From the NCBI GenBank assembly GCA_024511395.1, contig JANELJ010000131.1, positions 1-6,292 on the forward strand: a stretch of 6,292 nt of DNA, given 5' to 3'. A model generated the notes under the pieces. It made no database searches. It saw nothing but the letters and a program-made list of their open reading frames with translations, and was not told the origin of the DNA. How positions within the stretch are numbered: the first letter of the stretch is position 1; each line of letters begins with the position of its first letter. Positions 1 to 6,292 of the stretch are shown one piece after another. Origin of the DNA: Gammaproteobacteria bacterium (lineage in GTDB: Bacteria; Pseudomonadota; Gammaproteobacteria; GRL18). A program made the translations under genes and the position numbers.

Positions 1-55
1 GGCGCATCCTGAACAGGTCTTCCTGAGGTATTTTTGGCTGTTTCTCTGGCTTCAT
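1..55 (-). CDS. IS5-family transposase, N-terminal part only (cut by window edge)
   Basis: Reading leftwards from an ATG at 55-53, the minus strand encodes MKPEKQPKIPQEDLFRMR before the window ends. A short Lys/Pro/Gln-rich lead followed by (D/E)DLFRxRLD is the usual N-terminus of one large group of IS5-family DDE transposases, which catalyse cut-and-paste movement of their own element. Only 18 residues are visible, so neither the catalytic triad nor the integrity of the gene can be judged. The Shine-Dalgarno is poor (CCAGG-like, minus 65-61), as is usual for transposases. A nested inverted repeat and the probable element end lie just upstream (66-119). The family call rests on recognising the N-terminal pattern; a complete or a broken copy beyond the left edge is equally possible. 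Confidence 0.7.
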   Translation of the reverse strand, partial: MKPEKQPKIPQEDLFRMR

Positions 56-65
56 TTTGGCCTGG

Positions 66-112
66 AAATTTGCAAGGTAATAAGGCTTATTTTACCAAAA
101 ACCTGCAAATTT
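66..112. repeat. Nested inverted repeat upstream of the IS5 transposase
   Basis: Perfect 9-bp outer arms AAATTTGCA (66-74) and TGCAAATTT (104-112) enclose a second pair, GGTAATAAG (76-84) against CTTATTTTACC (86-96, two extra bases). In RNA the inner pair would form a hairpin almost without a loop. The structure ends 10 nt before the transposase ATG at 55. The outer arm probably coincides with the terminal repeat of the element. Confidence 0.6.
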
Positions 113-170
113 AACACCCATAATCAAGCAATATTTCCTTATAAATCAATGCTATATATTTTATTCAGGG

Positions 171-379
171 TGGACTATTTATACCACCAATGCCATTGAG
201 TCAGTAAACAGTGTTATTCGCAAGGCTATTAAGAACCGGCGAGTGTTTCCTAACGATAGGTGATTTATCTGGCTATCCAGTCGGCTTCCAGAAAATGGAC
301 AATGCCTATCAGAAATTGGAAAGCTGCTATGAATCGATTTATAATCGAGTTTGAGGAGCAGTTGGCTCCTTATATTTAA
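171..379 (+). pseudogene. IS256 (Mutator-type) transposase, C-terminal remnant with deletion/frameshift
   Basis: From 171 the frame reads WTIYTTNAIESVNSVIRKAI and on to ...NRRVFPNDR, then TGA at 261-263. From 269, two frames over, it continues LAIQSASRKWTMPIRNWKAA ... FIIEFEEQLAPYI and a TAA at 377-379. These are the two halves of the conserved C-terminus of IS256-family DDE transposases; the Glu of TNAIES is the third catalytic acid. Only 11 nt lie between the ND and LAIQ codons where the family normally has about nine residues, so roughly 16 nt are lost and the frame is broken. Nothing recognisable as the N-terminal three quarters is present upstream. The copy is dead; residues either side of the lesion are well conserved, suggesting fairly recent decay. 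Confidence 0.85.
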
Positions 380-393
380 ATAAGAGCGGATAC

Positions 394-412
394 ACAGTTT
401 AATTTACACTGT
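394..412. repeat. Possible right terminal repeat of the IS256 remnant
   Basis: ACAGT (394-398) and ACTGT (408-412) form a short inverted repeat 15 bp after the IS256 transposase stop codon, where the right end of such an element is expected. ACAC/ACTGT-rich ends are common in the family. No left end survives for comparison, so the boundary at about 413 is inferred. Confidence 0.3.
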
Positions 413-482
413 CGAATTTCCTAGTATTCTGCTATTATAGCCGCCTTCATATTAATGTCCGGCATTTATTGCATCTACTGTT

Positions 483-860
483 TTATGGTTTAAATGTTTT
501 TAGCTGTAACTCTTTTATTACCCTGAAGTGCTTTATATTGCTAGAAACCAATATAATATTATTTTCTATTGCCGTTGCAGCAATGATTGCATCACCAGCC
601 CTCATATTTGAAGATAGTGCATATTCCTCAACATATATTAGTGCTCTATGACCTATATTTTCAGTAAGTGGTAATATAGAAAACTCAAACTCATTAATAA
701 AATCCTTTACATATTTATGATGTGTCTTATTTTTTGCACCCTGAAGCAACTCCATGTAACTTTGAATAGATAAATATTTATCATTATCTTTTTCAATTAA
801 CCTAGCCGCTTTTGCATTTCCTCGCTGAACCCAGATTAAAATATCTGTATCATAAATCAT
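483..860 (-). CDS. vapC: VapC-type PIN-domain toxin (ribonuclease) of a type II toxin-antitoxin system
   Basis: A 125-residue protein, the usual VapC size. PIN-domain toxins are Mg2+-dependent endoribonucleases, often cutting tRNA or rRNA when released from their antitoxin. Visible signature: MIYDTDILIW with acidic residues D4 and D6, E37 in the SYMELLQGA helix, and D90 in AGDAIIAATA; the fourth position is the SSNIKHF segment (residues 106-112), matching the common TRNxKHF form. These conserved residues indicate an intact active site. The ATG at 860-858 lies inside the end of the antitoxin gene (11-bp overlap), typical of translationally coupled pairs. The natural RNA target cannot be read from sequence. 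The symbol is by family resemblance only. Confidence 0.88.
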   Translation of the reverse strand: MIYDTDILIWVQRGNAKAARLIEKDNDKYLSIQSYMELLQGAKNKTHHKYVKDFINEFEFSILPLTENIGHRALIYVEEYALSSNMRAGDAIIAATAIENNIILVSSNIKHFRVIKELQLKTFKP

Positions 861-1086
861 GTCGGGGTTTTCTTAAATTTGCGAGTTCTTCTAATACTGT
901 CTCTTCGGAATCTTTATTCATACCAAAAAATGGATGATCTTTTATTCTTAATTCTGTCTTTTTCCTGCTGGGTTTAATCACACCTTTTATTTTTCCATGA
1001 TACAAAACCGTAACGGTTTCATTTCGTTCAAGTGCCTTGAGAATATCATTTGTTTTATACCTTAAGTCAACAATTGATGCTTTCAT
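850..1086 (-). CDS. Phd/YefM-like (VapB-type) antitoxin
   Basis: A 78-residue protein directly upstream of the PIN toxin. Residues 1 to about 42 (MKASIVDLRYKTNDILKALE, then VTVLYHGKIKGVIKP) match the Phd/YefM N-terminal dimerisation and DNA-binding fold: a short strand, the DLR helix, and the hairpin with the HGKxKGVI pattern. The C-terminal part (HPFFGM at 51-56, then a Glu-rich helix ending LRKPRHDL) resembles the segment of PIN-associated antitoxins that wraps the toxin active site. Expected role: neutralise the toxin and, as a complex with it, repress the operon through the palindrome at 1105-1133. ATG 1086-1084 is preceded by AGAGAAAG (1097-1090), an acceptable ribosome-binding site. The stop codon TGA (852-850) overlaps the toxin start. 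Confidence 0.87.
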   Translation of the reverse strand: MKASIVDLRYKTNDILKALERNETVTVLYHGKIKGVIKPSRKKTELRIKDHPFFGMNKDSEETVLEELANLRKPRHDL

Positions 1087-1089
1087 AAT

Positions 1090-1097
1090 CTTTCTCT
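1090..1097 (-). promoter_or_regulatory. Ribosome-binding site of the antitoxin gene
   Basis: AGAGAAAG on the minus strand, 3 nt from the ATG if counted from its last G and about 8 nt from the AGAG core. It supports the start at 1086. Confidence 0.5.
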
Positions 1098-1104
1098 AAT
1101 TTGT

Positions 1105-1133
1105 GAATATGTCTATATATTATAGACATATTC
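1105..1133. promoter_or_regulatory. Palindromic operator of the toxin-antitoxin operon
   Basis: Perfect 13-bp arms, GAATATGTCTATA (1105-1117) and TATAGACATATTC (1121-1133), with a 3-bp centre. It sits 18 bp upstream of the antitoxin ATG and covers the -10 hexamer of the predicted promoter, the standard position for autorepression by a Phd/YefM antitoxin or its toxin complex. The symmetry is seen directly; the binding protein is inferred from position. Confidence 0.75.
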
Positions 1134-1146
1134 AACATTATCTCAA
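1119..1146 (-). promoter_or_regulatory. Sigma70-type promoter of the toxin-antitoxin operon
   Basis: On the minus strand, TTGAGA (1146-1141; five of six consensus bases) is separated by 16 bp from a perfect TATAAT (1124-1119). Transcription would start near 1112, giving a leader of about 25 nt before the antitoxin ATG. The -10 lies within the palindromic operator, so a bound repressor would block RNA polymerase. Confidence 0.65.
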
Positions 1147-1180
1147 GCAGTCTCATAGTTCCTATCCATTTATTTATGTA

Positions 1181-1396
1181 GGCGCTTGTTAGGATAATGC
1201 TGTGGTTGAACGTTTTTTTGGTAGTCTTAAGCATGATTGGATATTCAAAATTGCTCAGCCAACTCGTGAGCATATGAAGAAAGATGTTGCAGTTTACATG
1301 AGGTATTACAACCTGGAAAGACTGCATTCAGCAAATGGTGATCAGTCACCAATTAACTATGAAAATTCTCTAAAAAAAGTGTCCGGTTGGACTTGA
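1181..1396 (+). pseudogene. IS3-family transposase (OrfB), C-terminal remnant
   Basis: From 1193 the frame reads DNAVVERFFGSLKHDWIF, then a middle with YMRYYNLERLHSANGDQSPI, ending KKVSGWT and TGA at 1394-1396. This is the last third of the rve/DDE domain of IS3-family OrfB; the Glu in VVERFF is the third catalytic acid and the YN..R.H...G..SP block is the family's C-terminal signature. Just before it, the codon where the family has Trp (CWDNA) is TAG (1190-1192), a nonsense change, and recognisable homology stops at about 1181. The first two catalytic Asp residues and OrfA are missing, so it cannot act. A GTG at 1202 opens a 64-codon frame but has no sensible function as a protein. Confidence 0.85.
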
Positions 1397-1404
1397 CCAG
1401 TACA
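1181..1404 (+). mobile_element. Right end of an IS3-family element
   Basis: The transposase scrap runs into a terminus whose minus-strand reading starts TGTACTGGTCAAGTCCAACC (1404-1385) and continues to CGGACA at about 1379. TGTA.TGGTCAA......CCGGACA is a familiar terminal repeat layout among IS3-family elements, and the element end CA falls at 1403-1404. As is usual for this family, the last transposase codons lie within the terminal repeat. The left end is absent, so no target duplication can be checked. The truncation point lies about 35 bp beyond the toxin-antitoxin promoter. Confidence 0.65.
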
Positions 1405-1410
1405 AAAGCC

Positions 1411-1533
1411 CTAGGATTTAAGACAGGTTTCAGGATTGGTTTCAGTGATGACGTTAGCAGAAGACTGCGATATAGAAGCCATCAGCAGGCTCAGGCTTAA
1501 AAGTGGTATTTTTATCGGTACAGGCGATCTCAA
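1411..1533 (-). other. Doubtful 40-codon ORF with a signal-peptide-like segment
   Basis: On the minus strand a TTG at 1533-1531, preceded by AAGAGG (1547-1542) at 8-nt spacing, opens a frame to TAG at 1413-1411. After a short start with one Arg and one Lys comes PLLSLSLLMASISQSSANV, which looks like a hydrophobic core with an Ala/Ser-rich cleavage region, then a polar tail ending ETCLKS. It stops 7 bp before the IS3 end, so it may be the front of an exported-protein gene disrupted by insertion, or chance. There is no ATG, no recognisable homolog, and the frame is short. The strand is the same as htpG and it begins after the htpG terminator. Confidence 0.2.
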
Positions 1534-1568
1534 GGTTTATGCCTCTTATAGGATTTTGTTATACGCAT

Positions 1569-1636
1569 AAAAAAGGAAGTCATTTCAAGAATTGCATATT
1601 TTGCCTGATATGGCAAACAATTCTGAAATGACTTCC
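1569..1636 (-). terminator. Rho-independent terminator of htpG
   Basis: Outer arms 1575-1594 and 1618-1636 pair over 19 bp with a single bulged base. Inside them TTTGCC (1600-1605) pairs with GGCAAA (1612-1617) across a 6-nt loop, with a small asymmetric internal loop (1595-1599). On the minus strand the stem is followed directly by six T residues (1574-1569). It lies 44 bp after the htpG stop codon. No gene converges closely from the left, and the plus-strand exit has no T-run, so it reads as a one-way terminator. The stem is much longer than average. Confidence 0.85.
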
Positions 1637-1651
1637 TCCGGATAAATCATA

Positions 1652-1668
1652 CTCTCTTACAAAGAGAG
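1652..1668. repeat. Small hairpin between the htpG stop and its terminator
   Basis: CTCTCTT (1652-1658) and AAGAGAG (1662-1668) form perfect 7-bp arms with a 3-nt loop, 12 bp beyond the htpG stop codon. There is no T-run on either side, so it is not a terminator by itself; it could protect the 3' end of the mRNA. Confidence 0.45.
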
Positions 1669-1679
1669 ACTATATCAGC

Positions 1680-3602
1680 CTATTTGGTCAGATCCAGTAG
1701 CATTTTGTTCATACGACTGACAAAGGTTGCAGGATCTTCAAGCTGACCGCCTTCGCTGAGCAGAGCCTGTTCAAATAACAGTTTGGCCCAGTCATCAAAA
1801 CGATCACCCTGATCTTCGGTTTTCAGACGTTGAACCAGTGAATGTTCAGGATTGAGTTCCAGAATAGGCTTGTGACCAATAACATCCTGACCGGCCTGTT
1901 TTAACAGACGTTCCAGGTTGGCACTCATATCATGTTCACCGGTCACCAGACAGGAAGGTGAATCGGTCAGTCGGTGAGTAATACGGACTTCCTTAACATC
2001 ATCACCCAGTGATTTAGCCACCTTTTCGATAAAGTCCTTGTACTCTTCCTCAACCTTTTTATGTTGCTTCTTTTCTTCCTCGTCTTCCAGGTCGCCCAGA
2101 TCCAGTTCACCACGAGCGACCGACTGCAGAAGCTTACCTTCGTATTCAGGCAATGAAGACATTAGGAATTCATCTACCCGGTCAGACAGTAACAGCACTT
2201 CCAGACCTTTCTTGCGGAAGACTTCCAGATGCGGACTATGTTTGGCCGCCGCAAAACTGTCTGCCGTAATGTAGTAAATGGCTTTCTGAGCGTTTTTCAT
2301 ACGGGAGATGTAATCATCTAGGGAAACTTCCTGCTCTTCCTTATCATCCAGAGTACTGGAGAAACGCAGCAGTTTGGCAATTTTTTCACGATTGGAAAAG
2401 TCCTCTCCCGGACCTTCTTTCATAACGCGGCCAAACTCTTTCCAGAAAGTCTTGTAGTCGTCATGTTTGTTATTGGCTATTTTCTGTAATAACTGCAGAA
2501 CTTTTTTAACTGAACCGGAGCGGATACCGTCCAGAACTTTAGAGTTTTGCAGTATTTCCCGTGAGACATTTAAGGGCAGCTCATTGGAATCAATAACCCC
2601 CTTAACAAAACGCAGGTAGTTAGGCATTAATTTTTCTGTCTCGTCCATAATAAATACTCGACGGACATAAAGCTTAATACCATGTTGGCGTTCACGATCC
2701 CATAGGTCGAACGGTGCACGTTTAGGAATAAACAACAGAGAGGTATATTCGTATTTACCTTCTACCTGATTATGAGTCCAGGCCAATGGATCTTCAAAGT
2801 CATGGCCTACATGCCTGTAAAATTCCGCGTATTCTTCATCGGTAATTTCACTCTTTGGACGGGCCCACAGGGCAGAAGCATCATTGACTTTTTCATATTC
2901 AATGACAGTTTCCTTATCTTTATCCTTTTCATCTTCCTCTTCAGAGGCAACATCTTCCTTGAACATTTCAATAGGTACAGTAATGTGATCAGAGTACTTA
3001 CGAATAATGCTTCTTAAACGGAAGCCGTCCAGCAGATCTTCATCATCTTTTTTCAGGTGCAGGGTAATTTCAGTGCCGCGGTCTTCTTTTTCAATAGTCT
3101 CAATACTGAACTCACCTTCCCCGCTGGATTCCCAGAGTACGCCCTGATCGAATGAGGCGCCAGCACGACGGGTTTTTAAGGTTACCTTATCGGCCACGAT
3201 AAAGGCGGAATAAAAGCCGACCCCGAACTGACCAATGGCATTGGCATCTTTTTTCTGATCACCGGTCAGAGACTCCAGAAACTGGCGGGTACCGGATTTG
3301 GCAATGGTACCAATATTTTCCACCACTTCATCACGTGACATACCAATACCATTATCTGTAATCGTAATGGTTTTGGCATCTTTGTCATAAGTGACCCGGA
3401 TTCTTAAATTGGTATCATCTTCGTATAACTTACTTTCACTGATCGCTTCAAAGCGAAGCTTGTCTATGGCATCTGAGGCATTTGAAATAAGCTCTCTTAG
3501 AAAAATCTCTTTATTGCTGTAAAGAGAATGGATCATCAACTTGAGCAGTTGATTGACCTCAGTCTGAAAGCCCAGTGTTTCCTTATGTGCTTCAACACTC
3601 AT
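1680..3602 (-). CDS. htpG: Molecular chaperone HtpG (bacterial Hsp90)
   Basis: 640 residues (E. coli HtpG has 624), cytoplasmic ATP-dependent Hsp90 homodimer that remodels client proteins, often with DnaK. N-terminal GHKL ATPase domain (about 1-215): [20 protein letters not shown] with catalytic E37 and Mg-binding N41, DNGIGM at 83-88 with nucleotide-contacting D83, the lid with [19 protein letters not shown] from 124, and GTEITLHL. A charged linker rich in Glu, Asp and Lys (about 218-235) is somewhat longer than in E. coli. The middle domain carries [11 protein letters not shown] with R348, equivalent to the arginine that contacts the ATP gamma-phosphate. The C-terminal dimerisation domain (from about 520) is intact. 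ATG 3602-3600 has a strong Shine-Dalgarno. Transcribed alone, divergently from pgm, and closed by the terminator at 1569-1636. No clear heat-shock (sigma32) promoter was seen. Confidence 0.98.
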   Translation of the reverse strand: MSVEAHKETLGFQTEVNQLLKLMIHSLYSNKEIFLRELISNASDAIDKLRFEAISESKLYEDDTNLRIRVTYDKDAKTITITDNGIGMSRDEVVENIGTIAKSGTRQFLESLTGDQKKDANAIGQFGVGFYSAFIVADKVTLKTRRAGASFDQGVLWESSGEGEFSIETIEKEDRGTEITLHLKKDDEDLLDGFRLRSIIRKYSDHITVPIEMFKEDVASEEEDEKDKDKETVIEYEKVNDASALWARPKSEITDEEYAEFYRHVGHDFEDPLAWTHNQVEGKYEYTSLLFIPKRAPFDLWDRERQHGIKLYVRRVFIMDETEKLMPNYLRFVKGVIDSNELPLNVSREILQNSKVLDGIRSGSVKKVLQLLQKIANNKHDDYKTFWKEFGRVMKEGPGEDFSNREKIAKLLRFSSTLDDKEEQEVSLDDYISRMKNAQKAIYYITADSFAAAKHSPHLEVFRKKGLEVLLLSDRVDEFLMSSLPEYEGKLLQSVARGELDLGDLEDEEEKKQHKKVEEEYKDFIEKVAKSLGDDVKEVRITHRLTDSPSCLVTGEHDMSANLERLLKQAGQDVIGHKPILELNPEHSLVQRLKTEDQGDRFDDWAKLLFEQALLSEGGQLEDPATFVSRMNKMLLDLTK

Positions 3603-3609
3603 GCATTTT

Positions 3610-3615
3610 CCCCTT
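3610..3615 (-). promoter_or_regulatory. Ribosome-binding site of htpG
   Basis: AAGGGG on the minus strand, 7 nt before the ATG at 3602. It settles the choice of start: an ATG 4 nt upstream (3606-3604) is out of frame. Confidence 0.7.
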
Positions 3616-3648
3616 AGAAATTAGTGTTTCAATATTTAAATTGGGTGG

Positions 3649-5497
<1,849 letters not shown>

Positions 5498-5499
<2 letters not shown>

Positions 5500-5502
5500 G
5501 GT
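5498..5502 (+). promoter_or_regulatory. Ribosome-binding site of ribE overlapping the pgm stop codon
   Basis: GAGGT begins within the TGA stop of pgm (5497-5499) and lies about 9 nt before the ribE ATG. Ribosomes ending pgm translation would be placed on it, suggesting translational coupling. Confidence 0.6.
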
Positions 5503-5511
5503 AAGACACTT

Positions 5512-6135
5512 ATGTTTACAGGCATTGTACAGGGTACCGCTCCAGTTATTGATATTATCGAAAAAGACAATTTCAGGACGCATATTATTGAGCTGGATGA
5601 TGCTCTGCTGGAAGGCATTGAATGTGGTGCATCCGTGGCCCATAACGGCTGCTGCCTGACCGTTACCCGGATTGACGGCAATCAGCTGGCTTTTGATTTA
5701 ATGCAGGAAACCCTGAAAGTCACCAACCTGGGTGAGCTGGCCATTGGCGATCGGGTTAATATTGAACGGGCCGCCCGGTTTGGGGATGAAATCGGCGGCC
5801 ATCAGATGTCCGGACATATTCTGTTTACCGCCAGGGTAAAGGACGTGCTCAAGACTGAGAATAATTGTCAGATTGAGTTTCAGATCCCCGCCCGGTATGG
5901 ACGATATATATTCAGCAAGGGCTTTATTGGTATTAACGGGATCAGCCTGACTATTGGCGATGTTGACAAGTCCCATAACGATGTCCATTCTTTTAATGTT
6001 AATCTTATCCCGGAGACTCTGCAGAGAACAAATATCGGCAGCCGCAAATCCGGTGATCGCATCAATATAGAAATCGATCCACAAACCCAGGCTATTGTGG
6101 AAACTGTTGAACGCATTATGGCTGACAGAACTTAA
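5512..6135 (+). CDS. ribE: Riboflavin synthase (alpha subunit)
   Basis: 207 residues; converts two 6,7-dimethyl-8-ribityllumazine into riboflavin and the pyrimidinedione precursor, the last step of riboflavin synthesis. The protein is a tandem of two lumazine-binding barrels (about 1-97 and 98-195) plus a C-terminal trimerisation helix. Visible marks: MFTGIVQGTA at the start, SVAHNGCCLTVT, FDLMQETL, the GDEIGGHQMSGHI turn at the end of repeat 1, then KGFIGINGISLTIG, NLIPETL and INIEIDPQTQAIVETVERI. It is very close to the E. coli enzyme (213 residues, called ribC there), with a few extra residues in SHNDVHSFNVN before LIPETL and a shorter tail. It follows pgm by 12 bp; no ribD, ribBA or ribH is in view, and no FMN riboswitch lies upstream. 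Confidence 0.97.
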   Translation: MFTGIVQGTAPVIDIIEKDNFRTHIIELDDALLEGIECGASVAHNGCCLTVTRIDGNQLAFDLMQETLKVTNLGELAIGDRVNIERAARFGDEIGGHQMSGHILFTARVKDVLKTENNCQIEFQIPARYGRYIFSKGFIGINGISLTIGDVDKSHNDVHSFNVNLIPETLQRTNIGSRKSGDRINIEIDPQTQAIVETVERIMADRT

Positions 6136-6196
6136 TACACTGCATATAAAGAATTAACCCTCTGAACAACTTATATTTAGTTCAACCTGAATAATA

Positions 6197-6233
6197 CCGT
6201 TTTAAGCCTGACATCAAGCCAGGTTTAAAGCGG
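6197..6233. repeat. Hairpin 1 downstream of ribE
   Basis: CCGTTTTAAGCCTG (6197-6210) pairs with CAGGTTTAAAGCGG (6220-6233): 14 pairs, two of them G-U in RNA, with a 9-nt loop. No T-run follows on either strand, so it may be a processing or mRNA-protecting structure, or the first half of a tandem terminator. Confidence 0.55.
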
Positions 6234-6240
6234 CTGATTG

Positions 6241-6283
6241 TTCTGGTTTGATAAAATATCCCATCAAACCGGAAATAATTTTG
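6241..6283 (+). terminator. Probable terminator of the pgm-ribE unit (hairpin 2)
   Basis: TTCTGGTTTGAT (6241-6252) pairs with ATCAAACCGGAA (6263-6274): 12 pairs, one G-U, with a 10-nt loop, followed by ATAATTTTG. The short T-run makes it a moderate rho-independent terminator, 106 bp after the ribE stop codon and 7 bp after hairpin 1. No other gene is visible between ribE and the window end. Confidence 0.55.
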
Positions 6284-6292
6284 AGCCACAAA

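Larger units (their letters stand above)
1..119 (-). mobile_element. End of an IS5-family insertion sequence
   Basis: The transposase start at 55, the inverted repeat at 66-112 and a terminus-like GGGTGTTAAATTTGCAGG (minus strand, 119-102) together look like the transposase-proximal end of an IS5-family element. The outer boundary at about 119 is inferred: IS ends of this type often begin with G-runs, but the other end lies outside the window, so neither the terminal repeat nor a target duplication can be confirmed. Remains of a different element begin about 50 bp further right. Confidence 0.5.

Noticed and set aside
421..482. TATAAT on the minus strand (near 435-440) with a weak -35, pointing into the IS256 remnant
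   Set aside because: The -35 matches poorly and there is no intact gene downstream for it to serve.
469..651. 60-codon plus-strand frame antisense to the PIN toxin
   Set aside because: It lies almost wholly within the convincing toxin gene, has no ribosome-binding site and no recognisable motif.
1067..1327. 86-codon minus-strand frame over the antitoxin leader and IS3 scrap
   Set aside because: It is antisense to the IS3 transposase remnant and crosses the toxin-antitoxin promoter; a chance opening.
1448..1570. 40-codon plus-strand ORF (ATG 1448) before the htpG terminator
   Set aside because: No credible ribosome-binding site and no recognisable family; it covers the same DNA as the slightly better minus-strand candidate.
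3638..3646. Sigma32-like -10 (ACCCAATTT, minus strand) upstream of htpG
   Set aside because: Only a partial match to CCCCATnT and no CTTGAA-like -35 at suitable spacing, so it was not annotated although heat-shock control of htpG is common.
5698..6116. Long minus-strand frames opposite riboflavin synthase
   Set aside because: They are antisense shadows of a strongly conserved gene and lack start signals or domains.

Overview
The window looks like chromosomal DNA of a gammaproteobacterium with moderate to low G+C. HtpG and riboflavin synthase are both very close to their enterobacterial counterparts. The phosphoglucomutase is of the 544-residue, eukaryote-like (PGM1-like) type. The genus cannot be told from sequence alone. 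The window divides into an accessory left third and a conserved housekeeping right two thirds.

Left part (1 to about 1404) is a graveyard of insertion sequences around a toxin-antitoxin pair. First comes the end of an IS5-family element, with the transposase N-terminus running off the left edge on the minus strand. Next is the C-terminal scrap of an IS256 (Mutator-type) transposase, with a small deletion and frameshift. A complete Phd/YefM-like antitoxin plus VapC-type PIN toxin operon (minus strand) follows, with a perfect 13-bp-arm palindrome over its promoter. Last is the C-terminal scrap of an IS3-family transposase that still ends in a recognisable terminal repeat. The three scraps belong to different IS families and each keeps only one end.

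From 1405 to 1679 there is no clear gene. It holds a doubtful 40-codon minus-strand ORF with a hydrophobic, signal-like stretch, and a long bipartite hairpin with a T-run that serves as the htpG terminator.

Right part: htpG (minus, 1680-3602) is divergent from a two-gene unit, pgm (3865-5499) and ribE (5512-6135), both plus strand. The 262-bp A+T-rich gap between htpG and pgm carries a widely spaced inverted repeat. pgm and ribE are 12 bp apart, and the ribE Shine-Dalgarno overlaps the pgm stop codon, so they are probably co-transcribed and coupled in translation. Their functions (glucose-1-P/glucose-6-P interconversion and the last step of riboflavin synthesis) are not in one pathway. Two hairpins after ribE, the second followed by a short T-run, probably end the unit.

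I found no convincing previously undescribed system. The parts most worth a second look are the toxin-antitoxin cassette bounded by IS debris with its operator, the inverted repeat in the htpG/pgm gap, the pgm-ribE pairing, and the hairpin next to the IS5 transposase start.
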